In this document: one piece after another, positions 1 through 5,996 of the stretch | Numbering within the stretch: position 1 is the stretch's first letter | Layout: each line of letters starts with the position of its first letter | IMG/VR virus record: IMGVR_UViG_3300025769_000917 | Location: 1 to 22,642 of that record | DNA: 22,642 bases | From: a virus | Direction: 5' to 3' (one strand) | Notes under the pieces: generated by a model | The model's database searches: none | The model's input: the letters and a program-made list of their open reading frames with translations, nothing else | Told to the model about the DNA's origin: nothing | Made by a program: the position numbers and the translations under genes

Positions 1-1
1 G

Positions 2-892
2 TTGGTCAAAACTAAAGTAGACCGTGATGGTGAACGTATCTACGGTAATGTATGCCTTGAGGTGTTTCTCAAAAGCCGTGGCACTTGTCTGCTACAGCAC
101 ATTAATTTGGCAGCATGTAAAATTGAAGACATTGAAGGTGCTTTCATTGAAGGCATGACGCAGCTGTGTGAGCTGCACAGTAAAACTGGTGTGGATGAAT
201 CCGGTGAGTACCTCCCCTCGCAAACAGATCGCCAAGTGGGGCTTGGAATGCTTGGCTTGGCTAACCTTCTGCGTCGTTATGACGTATCTTATCAAGATTT
301 CGGCGAAGCTCTAGCTTTGGTTAGCGGTGGTGTTCTTTGTGATGACACCGATGCAGTGCGCCTTGCCCGTGCCCTTTACTTTGGTATTGAAAATGCAGCC
401 ACCGTTGCTCGTAACTACCGTATGGATCGGGCTTTTGCTATTGCTCCCACTGCTTCTTGTAGTTACCGCCACAATGATCTGGACGGCTTCACTGCTACTC
501 CAGAAATAGCGCCTCCCATTGCCCGTCAAGTGGACCGTGACAGCGGTACCTTTGGCGTCCAGAGCTACGATTACGGTCCTGTTGAGATCGCATCGGAAGT
601 TGGCTGGGATGCTTACAAATCAGTTGCGGATGGTATCATGAAGATGCTGGACCGCACGGGACTTCTTCATGGCTACAGTTTCAACTCGTGGAGTGACGTT
701 ATCACTTACGACGAAGCCTTTATTGAAGAGTGGTTAGCTTCACCCCAAACCTCCCTTTATTACTCGCTTCAGGTTATGGGTGACACTCAAGATAAGACAG
801 ATGCATATGCTGCTCTAAAAGAAGATGATGTTACCGCATACTTGGACTCTATTATCAACGATTTAGAACCAACTTGCGATTGCGCTGAATGA
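2..892 (+). CDS. nrdA: Ribonucleotide reductase, class I large (alpha) chain, C-terminal part
   Basis: This chain reduces ribonucleotides to deoxyribonucleotides for phage DNA synthesis. The gene is already open at the window edge, so the N-terminus is missing and the first codon here is not a real start. Counting the codon at base 2 as residue 1, the active-site block NVCLE (residues 16-20) gives the Asn, thiyl-radical Cys18 and Glu20 that match N437, C439 and E441 of E. coli NrdA. Cys29 in RGTCLLQHINL matches C462. APTAS near residue 147 fits the substrate phosphate loop. LYY at 252-254 matches the Y730-Y731 radical-transfer pair, which class II enzymes lack, so this is class I. The tail ends CDCAE, a plausible redox Cys pair (CxC). 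Its stop overlaps the nrdB start (ATGA). The family is recognised with confidence; the residue equivalences were made by eye. Confidence 0.93.
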   Translation: MVKTKVDRDGERIYGNVCLEVFLKSRGTCLLQHINLAACKIEDIEGAFIEGMTQLCELHSKTGVDESGEYLPSQTDRQVGLGMLGLANLLRRYDVSYQDFGEALALVSGGVLCDDTDAVRLARALYFGIENAATVARNYRMDRAFAIAPTASCSYRHNDLDGFTATPEIAPPIARQVDRDSGTFGVQSYDYGPVEIASEVGWDAYKSVADGIMKMLDRTGLLHGYSFNSWSDVITYDEAFIEEWLASPQTSLYYSLQVMGDTQDKTDAYAALKEDDVTAYLDSIINDLEPTCDCAE

Positions 893-1605
893 CACCTTAC
901 GATAAACTACTTGCCAGGAAACGAACCTGGACCCCCGTACAAACCACTGCAGGTAAACTTGTGGAGGGCGCTGAAGAAACTATTTATCGCGCCCTTGCGC
1001 TCCGCCATATGGAACTGCCTGTAGGAGATTTTATTAATGACGCCCTCAAAAATGAAGTTCCGAAAGCAAGTGTGGACCTCCTTCGATCCAATATCAAGGA
1101 CGAGGAGAATCACGACCTCGCGCTGGGTTACATCGCCAACGCTATCGGCACTGATCCGAAAGCTGAGGCGGAAGCCCAAAGGCTACGAGAAGCTTGGGTT
1201 ACGCATCCAGATCACACGCTGCTCAAAGCGTTGGTTGCCGAGCGTGCGATTTTCTTTGTGCTCCTCCCCTTTTTCCGTTTCAACGGTGACGCTGGACTCC
1301 GAACAGTGAGTGCTGACATCAGCCGTGATGAACAGGTCCATGTTTCTACCAACACTCTTGTCTGCACTGAAATGGGTCTGAATTACAGCCCTTCTCTTGA
1401 CAAACTGCGTAAGGCTACCATCAACTGGGTTATGGAGCCACTAGGTAGAAATACTACCAATAAATATTTGGACAAAAAATTTTGGCTGGATTCCAGCGAC
1501 AACCTAATGTATCAAGGCAAAGCTCCTGAACTTTCTGACACCAAGAGAGCTCGGATGCCTGCCTTCTTTGAACATGCAAACCCCAACCTCCCTCAGTATG
1601 CTTGA
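889..1605 (+). CDS. nrdB: Ribonucleotide reductase, class I small (beta) chain, Tyr-less R2-like protein
   Basis: A 238-residue ferritin-like protein, much shorter than E. coli R2 (about 375 residues), directly downstream of nrdA with an ATGA overlap. The spacing of carboxylates and histidines fits the R2 di-metal site: E42, E72-x-x-H75 (DEENHD), E118 (AERAIFF) and E148-x-x-H151 (DEQVH), with about 30 residues between the first and second ligand of each half. The residue four after the first His, which is the radical Tyr122 in E. coli, is Leu79 here. The first ligand is Glu rather than Asp. The protein should therefore use a metal-based or otherwise Tyr-independent radical, as known for non-classical class I subclasses. 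It should form a complex with the large chain in the cytoplasm. Which metal it uses cannot be told from the sequence. Confidence 0.88.
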   Translation: MTPYDKLLARKRTWTPVQTTAGKLVEGAEETIYRALALRHMELPVGDFINDALKNEVPKASVDLLRSNIKDEENHDLALGYIANAIGTDPKAEAEAQRLREAWVTHPDHTLLKALVAERAIFFVLLPFFRFNGDAGLRTVSADISRDEQVHVSTNTLVCTEMGLNYSPSLDKLRKATINWVMEPLGRNTTNKYLDKKFWLDSSDNLMYQGKAPELSDTKRARMPAFFEHANPNLPQYA

Positions 1606-1615
1606 AGTGAAGGGG

Positions 1616-1762
1616 ATGACAACCTCGTCCCTACTTCAAGAATTATTTGACACCTTTCCACCTCTCAACCCAACCCCCGCTATGACTATGGAGCAGATCA
1701 TGTATCAAGCAGGTCAACGATCCATTGTCGAGTGGATTCAAAACAAAATGGATGAAAGCTAA
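1616..1762 (+). CDS. Small conserved-looking hypothetical protein, 48 aa
   Basis: A short ORF between nrdB and the gp7.3-like gene. Its C-terminal half reads MTMEQIMYQAGQRSIVEW, probably a helical, compact segment. I do not recognise a function. The start is uncertain. ATG 1616 lies just after the nrdB stop but has AAGGGG directly against it, too close for an ideal ribosome binding site. In-frame ATGs at 1598 and 1574 would overlap the nrdB 3' end and have no purine-rich leader. A TTG at 1568 is less likely. The stop TAA shares a base with the next ATG (TAATG), which suggests translational coupling. Confidence 0.6.
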   Translation: MTTSSLLQELFDTFPPLNPTPAMTMEQIMYQAGQRSIVEWIQNKMDES

Positions 1763-2028
1763 TGTGTTTTGGTGGCGGTGGAGGCGGCGCACCAGCTGCT
1801 CCCACTATTAATTTTACACAACCTGTTTCAAAACAAATCGCACCTCCTGAACCTGTGGTGCGTACATTTAAACCTTTGACTGACGAAACTTCTTCTGCTT
1901 CTGTACGTCTCGGTGCTACTAGAAAGAAAAAGACTATGGGTGCTACACCTCTTCGTCAAAGTCTGTCTACTGGTGTCAGTATGGTTGCAGGTGGTAATAG
2001 CTATCCTAGCGGAGGCATTAACCTGTGA
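1762..2028 (+). CDS. T7 gp7.3-like small virion/tail assembly protein
   Basis: An 88-residue protein that opens with MCFGGGGGGAPAAP (a run of six glycines), has a basic patch ATRKKKTMG in the middle and ends YPSGGINL. T7 gp7.3, a tail-assembly protein encoded just upstream of the portal gene, has the same position, similar size, a basic middle and a C-terminus ending in GGGINI. I infer homology from these features; overall similarity is low, so the call is moderate. The start overlaps the previous stop by one base (TAATG). The stop overlaps the portal GTG start, and a GGAGG inside the 3' end (2011-2015) serves as the portal ribosome binding site. Confidence 0.62.
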   Translation: MCFGGGGGGAPAAPTINFTQPVSKQIAPPEPVVRTFKPLTDETSSASVRLGATRKKKTMGATPLRQSLSTGVSMVAGGNSYPSGGINL

Positions 2029-3626
2029 AGAACGCCCGTGCTCGGTATGAGAAACTTACTTCAGTAAGAAACAATTTTCTCGACGTAGCTTACGAGTGTT
2101 CACGTCTTACTCTTCCTTATCTGATCCGTCGTGATGAAGGTTACAAAGAGAATCATAAAACTCTTATAACTCCATGGCAATCAGTTGGAGCTAAGTCGGT
2201 AGTAACGTTGGCAAGTAAACTTATGCTTGCCCTTCTACCTCCGATGACCCCGTTCTTTAAACTACAAGTGCGGGATGAAAAGCTTGGTGAGGAACTTCCT
2301 CTTGAGATTAAGACTGAACTTGAAGAAAGCTTCGGTAAAATTGAACGCATGATCATGGATGTTATTAATGCATCCAACGACCGTGTTGTAATCCACGAAG
2401 CAATCAAGCATTTGATTGTTGGTGGTAATGCCCTTTTGTTTATGGGCAAGAATGGTATCAAGATGTACCCACTGAATCGGTTTGTTGTAAACCGTGATGG
2501 TGACGGTAACGTTCTTGAGATCGTGACCAAGGAGCTGATTTCCCGTGAGCTTCTTAATATACCCCTACCTAAACCAAACCAAGCTGGTGGTAACTCTGGC
2601 TCAGGTACAAACGGGAAAGAGGATGACGTTGAGGTATACACCTACGTCCGACTGGAAGAAGGATCAGGTCGTTGGGTATGGCATCAGGAAGTAGATGACA
2701 AAATCATTCCTGGTAGCCGAAGCACCGCACCTAAAAATGTTTCTCCATGGCTCGTTCTCAGATTCAATACTGTGGACGGTGAAGACTACGGTCGAGGTAG
2801 GGTCGAAGAATTCCTTGGAGACTTGCGCTCCCTCGATTCTTTGAGCCAAGCACTGATTGAAGGCAGCAGTGTTGCAGCTAAAGTTGTATTCTTGGTATCA
2901 CCAAGCAGTACTACTAAACCTGCTACGCTTGCTAACGCTGGCAATGGTGCTATTGTACAAGGCAGACCTGAAGATGTACAGGTTGTTCAAGTAGGTAAAA
3001 CTGCTGACTTCCGTACTGCCTCAGAAATGTCTAACAGTTTGGTGCAACGTCTTTCTGAAGCGTTTCTTGTTTTGACTGTTCGTCAGTCTGAGCGCACTAC
3101 AGCAGAAGAGGTTCGCCTCACACAACTCGAATTGGAACAACAGCTTGGTGGACTATTTTCTCTGCTGACTGTTGAGTTCCTGGTTCCCTATCTGAACCGT
3201 ACTATGTTTGTTCTGCAACGTAGTAATCAGGTTCCTAAACTTCCCAAAGATCTTGTCCGTCCACAAATTGTGGCGGGCGTTAATGCTTTGGGTCGTGGTC
3301 AAGATCGTGAGTCTTTGACTGCATTCCTGCAAACAGTTGCTCAGACCATGGGTCCAGAAGCAATTGCAAAATACATCGATCCTGCAGAAGTTATCAAACG
3401 CTTGGCTACTGCACAAGGTATCGAGACGTTGGGTCTTGTTAAGACACAGCAGCAACTCCAAGGTGAGATGCAGCAACAACAACAGATGATGCAGCAACAA
3501 GAGCTTCTTAAGCAAGCTGGTCAGTTTGCATCGTCTCCTATGATGGACCCGACAAAAAACCCTGAAATGATGCGACAAGTAGATGACGGATCCAACCCCG
3601 CAGCGGAAGCCCCGCCGGAAGCCTAG
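2025..3626 (+). CDS. Portal (head-to-tail connector) protein, T7 gp8-like
   Basis: 533 residues, nearly the same as T7 gp8 (536). The portal forms the dodecameric ring at one capsid vertex through which DNA is packaged and ejected, and it nucleates procapsid assembly with the scaffold. The N-terminal part (YEKLTSVRNNFLDVAYECSRLTLPYLI) fits the gp8 clip/wing entry helix. The middle contains the recognisable VEEFLGDLRSLDSLSQALIEG and ERTTAEEVR segments of podoviral portals. The last 80 residues are rich in Gln and Met (residues about 468-495), then Pro/Ala-rich. The start is GTG 2025, supported by GGAGG nine bases upstream and a four-base overlap with the previous stop. The 3' end overlaps the next gene by 44 bases. 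Confidence 0.95.
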   Translation: MKNARARYEKLTSVRNNFLDVAYECSRLTLPYLIRRDEGYKENHKTLITPWQSVGAKSVVTLASKLMLALLPPMTPFFKLQVRDEKLGEELPLEIKTELEESFGKIERMIMDVINASNDRVVIHEAIKHLIVGGNALLFMGKNGIKMYPLNRFVVNRDGDGNVLEIVTKELISRELLNIPLPKPNQAGGNSGSGTNGKEDDVEVYTYVRLEEGSGRWVWHQEVDDKIIPGSRSTAPKNVSPWLVLRFNTVDGEDYGRGRVEEFLGDLRSLDSLSQALIEGSSVAAKVVFLVSPSSTTKPATLANAGNGAIVQGRPEDVQVVQVGKTADFRTASEMSNSLVQRLSEAFLVLTVRQSERTTAEEVRLTQLELEQQLGGLFSLLTVEFLVPYLNRTMFVLQRSNQVPKLPKDLVRPQIVAGVNALGRGQDRESLTAFLQTVAQTMGPEAIAKYIDPAEVIKRLATAQGIETLGLVKTQQQLQGEMQQQQQMMQQQELLKQAGQFASSPMMDPTKNPEMMRQVDDGSNPAAEAPPEA

Positions 3627-3936
3627 TGTTCCCGAGCCAAAGCGTACCGCTAAGCCCGCTCAAGAAATTACAAATGAAAAGGTGCCTCTTACAATTGAGA
3701 CACCTGAACCTAATCCCGTGAGTGAAAAGAAACTCACACCTAAAATGACGCTTGGCGAAGACCCGTACACTGAAGACGGTAATCGTTATGCACCACGTAT
3801 GAAGGTAGGCACCCCTACCATCGGTCGTTCACCCAACTATGTAAAAACTGTTGGCCTTGGTAACCTTCAAGTAACTACTGTAAATGGCAATTCTAACTTA
3901 CGATCCGACTCCAGCGGATCAACCGGAACTGAATGA
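3583..3936 (+). CDS. Basic hypothetical protein overlapping portal and scaffold genes, 117 aa
   Basis: A Pro/Lys/Arg-rich N-terminal region (TPQRKPRRKPSVPEPKR) looks disordered and nucleic-acid-binding in composition. The more ordered C-terminal part reads YAPRMKVGTPTIGRSPNYVK and then NLQVTTVNGNSN. There is no recognised domain. The gene starts 44 bases inside the portal gene and runs 53 bases into the scaffold gene, so it shares coding sequence at both ends. It fills the space between the two genes and is in frame throughout, so it is probably real. A minor virion or assembly role is plausible from context only. An in-frame Met near residue 54 (TPKMTLGEDPY) is an alternative start. Confidence 0.72.
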   Translation: MTDPTPQRKPRRKPSVPEPKRTAKPAQEITNEKVPLTIETPEPNPVSEKKLTPKMTLGEDPYTEDGNRYAPRMKVGTPTIGRSPNYVKTVGLGNLQVTTVNGNSNLRSDSSGSTGTE

Positions 3937-4663
3937 AGCTGAGCAAGAAGCTCTAGCTATTGGCGAGCAACGTGCTCAAGAAGAAAGCCGGATGCTGGCT
4001 GGTAAATACGAGTCAGCTGAAGAACTGGAAAAAGCTTACATTGAACTTCAAAAGAAACTAGGAGAATCTAACGATGGCTTGCGGGAAGAAGACCCACAAG
4101 GGCGGGGGCGGGAAGAAGAAGTAGAAGAACAGCCTATTGATGCTGATCCTCTAGTTGATCTTCTTAACGAAGCCTCTCAAGAATATGCTCAAGAAGGTAA
4201 GCTGAGTGAGGAGACCTTTGAAAAACTATCCCAGATGGATAGCAAGGATCTCCTTGAAGCTTACATGCAAATCCAATCTAACCCTGCTCAAGTAGAAGAC
4301 TTTACTGCAGAACAAGTTTCTGACATTCAGAACTTTGTCGGTGGTGAAGAACAATACAATGGCTTGGTTGGTTGGGCGGCTGAAAATATGCCAGAAAATT
4401 TTGTTCAGGCTTTCGACAACTTGATTAATGTTGGCGATCCTGATATGATCAAACTCGCTGTGGTTGGTATGCAAGCTGCTTTCCAAGAAGCCAACGGTTA
4501 CGAAGGACGTATGCTGTCTGGCAAACCTGCTCAGACTCAGCAGGATGTTTTCCGTAGTCAAGCTGAAGTGGTTGCAGCTATGTCTGACCCACGCTATGAT
4601 CGAGACCCTGCTTATCGGCAGGATGTCTTTGCTAAACTTGAACGATCGGATCTTAATTACTAA
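3884..4663 (+). CDS. Capsid assembly scaffolding protein, T7 gp9-like
   Basis: 259 residues (T7 gp9 is 307), strongly acidic and Gln/Glu-rich, mostly predicted helical. Its C-terminus (QAEVVAAMSDPRYDRDPAYR) is the recognisable T7-family scaffold tail that contacts the capsid protein. The protein fills the procapsid and leaves on maturation. Residues about 66-85 carry a charged stretch (REEDPQGRGREEEVEEQ). The start at ATG 3884 overlaps the previous gene by 53 bases; the reading frame from this Met (MAILTYDPTPADQPELNEAE) is typical. The stop shares one base with the hli start (TAATG). In T7 the capsid gene would come next; here about 3 kb of host-related and small genes intervene. Confidence 0.9.
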   Translation: MAILTYDPTPADQPELNEAEQEALAIGEQRAQEESRMLAGKYESAEELEKAYIELQKKLGESNDGLREEDPQGRGREEEVEEQPIDADPLVDLLNEASQEYAQEGKLSEETFEKLSQMDSKDLLEAYMQIQSNPAQVEDFTAEQVSDIQNFVGGEEQYNGLVGWAAENMPENFVQAFDNLINVGDPDMIKLAVVGMQAAFQEANGYEGRMLSGKPAQTQQDVFRSQAEVVAAMSDPRYDRDPAYRQDVFAKLERSDLNY

Positions 4664-4797
4664 TGACTGACCATCCTTACGGTGTCCCCCACAATGAGCG
4701 AGCTGAGCTCCTTAATGGCCGTCTCGCTATGCTTGGCGTTATGGCTGCTCTTGGTTCTTATGCTCTGACCGGACAGATCATTCCCGGTATTTGGTAA
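4663..4797 (+). CDS. hli: High-light-inducible protein (Hli), single-helix chlorophyll-binding type
   Basis: A 44-residue protein, among the shortest of the family. It contains the chlorophyll a/b-binding motif ExxNGRxAMxG as ELLNGRLAMLG (residues 15-25), followed by a hydrophobic membrane helix and a TGQIIPGIW end. Hli proteins sit in the thylakoid membrane, bind chlorophyll and carotenoid, and protect photosystem II or newly made D1. Phage copies are thought to protect photosynthesis during infection. The start ATG overlaps the scaffold stop (TAATG) and its own stop overlaps the next ATG in the same way, so it is coupled to the structural genes. It was found by reading the bases in this frame. 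Confidence 0.93.
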   Translation: MTDHPYGVPHNERAELLNGRLAMLGVMAALGSYALTGQIIPGIW

Positions 4798-5012
4798 TGC
4801 GTACCCCAAAAAAGAAATCTAACAAAGATTCTTTGATGATCGGGACCTCTTTTGAAATTGGTCCTGGTCACAAGGATGCTCAAAAAAAGCAGAAGATTTA
4901 CAACAAAGGTAAAAGTACTGACAACCCTAATGAAAAGGATGTCTTTCTGAAAAGAACTGGACCTCAACTTCCTCTTGCTCAAAACAAGAAGAAACGTAAA
5001 CCTAAAGCTTGA
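4797..5012 (+). CDS. Lysine-rich hypothetical protein, 71 aa
   Basis: A very basic protein that starts MRTPKKKSNKD, has IGPGHKDAQKKQKIYNKGK in the middle and ends QNKKKRKPKA. It has no hydrophobic segment and no cysteine. The composition suggests binding to nucleic acid or another polyanion, but no family is recognised. The ATG at 4797 overlaps the hli stop by one base. An in-frame TTG six bases earlier is less likely because it would lie further inside hli. Small basic genes of this kind are common near hli and psbA in cyanophages; that is context, not evidence of function. Confidence 0.75.
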   Translation: MRTPKKKSNKDSLMIGTSFEIGPGHKDAQKKQKIYNKGKSTDNPNEKDVFLKRTGPQLPLAQNKKKRKPKA

Positions 5013-5016
5013 TATT

Positions 5017-5151
5017 ATGCCAGCTAAAAAGAAGGAGACTAAACAACGTCTCGACGCTTCCTGCTGGAAGGGTTATGAAAAACGTGGTACCAAGGTTAAA
5101 GGTGGTACCCGTGTAAACAATTGCGTTAAAAAAGGAACTAAGAAGAAATGA
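5017..5151 (+). CDS. Small basic two-cysteine protein, 44 aa
   Basis: A short Lys-rich protein with core SCWKGYEKRGTKVKGG then RVNNCVKKGTKKK. The CWKGYxxxGTKxKGGxRVxNC pattern, with cysteines at residues 16 and 36, is one I recognise as recurring in marine cyanophage small proteins and at the ends of some virion proteins. Its function is unknown to me. It starts four bases after the preceding stop and its own stop overlaps the next ATG (ATGA). The two cysteines could pair or bind metal, which is speculation. Confidence 0.75.
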   Translation: MPAKKKETKQRLDASCWKGYEKRGTKVKGGTRVNNCVKKGTKKK

Positions 5152-5600
5152 TTGAGTGCCCTGATTGCAACGTCCAAGAGCAGTATGTTCTGGAACAACT
5201 CCAAGTAAAAGCGGAGATCAAAGACAAGACTGCCCTGGCTGTGATCATGGGCAACATCAAACAAGAATCTGGTTTCCGCTCCAACGTCTGTGAAGGAGGT
5301 GCTATACTTCCTTACGACCAATGCCTTCGAGGAGGGTATGGTCTTATCCAATGGACAACTCAGAAACGCTACGATGGACTTGGTTCATTTTGTCGCCGTT
5401 ATTCTTGCAACCCTTCTAGTCTTGAAGGTCAAGTACGGTACATGATTAACGAAGGACAATTCCGTGCTGAACTGAGTGAGTTCCGTACTCCTCATCAACC
5501 CGTTCCCTTTTACATGAATTCTGCTTCCTACTGGTTAGGTTGGGGGATCTTTGGTAGACGGGAACAATACTCATACGACTACCTAAAACGATTCAAATGA
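5148..5600 (+). CDS. Phage lysozyme-family muramidase (probable endolysin or virion hydrolase)
   Basis: A 150-residue protein with a lysozyme-like core: a helix holding the likely catalytic Glu40 in GNIKQESGFRSN, then GGYGLIQWT (residues 62-70), the usual substrate-cleft segment of the phage tail-lysozyme family. It would cleave peptidoglycan. A CPDC motif sits at the N-terminus (residues 4-7), and there are further cysteines at 48 and 59, so disulphides or metal binding are possible. There is no signal peptide, so it would need a holin or release during lysis, or else be carried in the virion. It overlaps both neighbours (ATGA at each end). No holin is recognised in this window. Confidence 0.82.
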   Translation: MIECPDCNVQEQYVLEQLQVKAEIKDKTALAVIMGNIKQESGFRSNVCEGGAILPYDQCLRGGYGLIQWTTQKRYDGLGSFCRRYSCNPSSLEGQVRYMINEGQFRAELSEFRTPHQPVPFYMNSASYWLGWGIFGRREQYSYDYLKRFK

Positions 5601-5947
5601 AAACTCTTGCTATCCTCCCCGCTGTCGCTCTGATGGCTGCACCTGCTTTCGCCGCTCCTTATGTGAATGTGGAAGCCAACTCCGGTTTTACCGGTTCTGA
5701 CTACACTGGAACTTCGACTGACTTCCACGTCGGTATTGATGGTTCTGAGGGCGCTGCCTCCTGGTACGTTCAAGGTGGTCCTACTGTGTTCAGTCCTGAT
5801 GGTGGTGAAGCTGACACCAAACTGACTGCCAAAGCTGGCGGTGGTGTTGATGTGAGCAAGCAACTTTCTGTGTACGGTGAGATTTCTGCTGCCTTTGATA
5901 CCGTCAACAGCTACGGTACCAAGGCTGGTCTGAAGTATCGCTTCTAA
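5597..5947 (+). CDS. Secreted outer-membrane-like small protein, 116 aa
   Basis: It begins with a clear signal peptide: Lys2, a hydrophobic core LAILPAVALMAAPA, and an AFA|AP cleavage site after residue 19. The mature chain of about 97 residues is rich in Gly, Ser, Thr and aromatics, with alternating polar and non-polar residues (YVNVEANSG, DFHVGIDG, SWYVQGGP, KLTAKAGGGVDV, LSVYGEISAAF), and ends GLKYRF. A terminal Phe after such strands is the mark of outer-membrane beta-barrels. The length would give about six to eight short strands, so it may be a small barrel or a periplasmic beta protein. The role is unknown; it could alter the host envelope late in infection. It overlaps the lysozyme gene by four bases (ATGA). 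Confidence 0.8.
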   Translation: MKTLAILPAVALMAAPAFAAPYVNVEANSGFTGSDYTGTSTDFHVGIDGSEGAASWYVQGGPTVFSPDGGEADTKLTAKAGGGVDVSKQLSVYGEISAAFDTVNSYGTKAGLKYRF

Positions 5948-5954
5948 TCCTACT

Positions 5955-5996
5955 ATGTGGTGGGTGGGAGGCAACTTTAATTACTTACTGACATGA
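5955..5996 (+). CDS. Possible 13-codon leader peptide coupled to psbA
   Basis: A very short frame reading [13 protein letters not shown] fills the gap between the secreted protein and psbA. Its TGA overlaps the psbA ATG as ATGA, the same junction used by most neighbouring genes. A GGGAGG (5966-5971) lies inside it, 21 bases before the psbA ATG, which is too far for direct use as a ribosome binding site. Ribosomes translating this frame would end exactly at the psbA start. Such an arrangement could arise by chance, so confidence is low. Confidence 0.35.
   Translation: MWWVGGNFNYLLT

Noticed and set aside
1568-1615. TTG start for the small gene after nrdB
   Set aside because: It is a rare start inside the nrdB 3' end with no ribosome binding site; downstream ATGs are better.
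4791-4796. TTG start for the 71-aa basic protein
   Set aside because: The ATG at 4797 forms the TAATG junction used by neighbouring genes.
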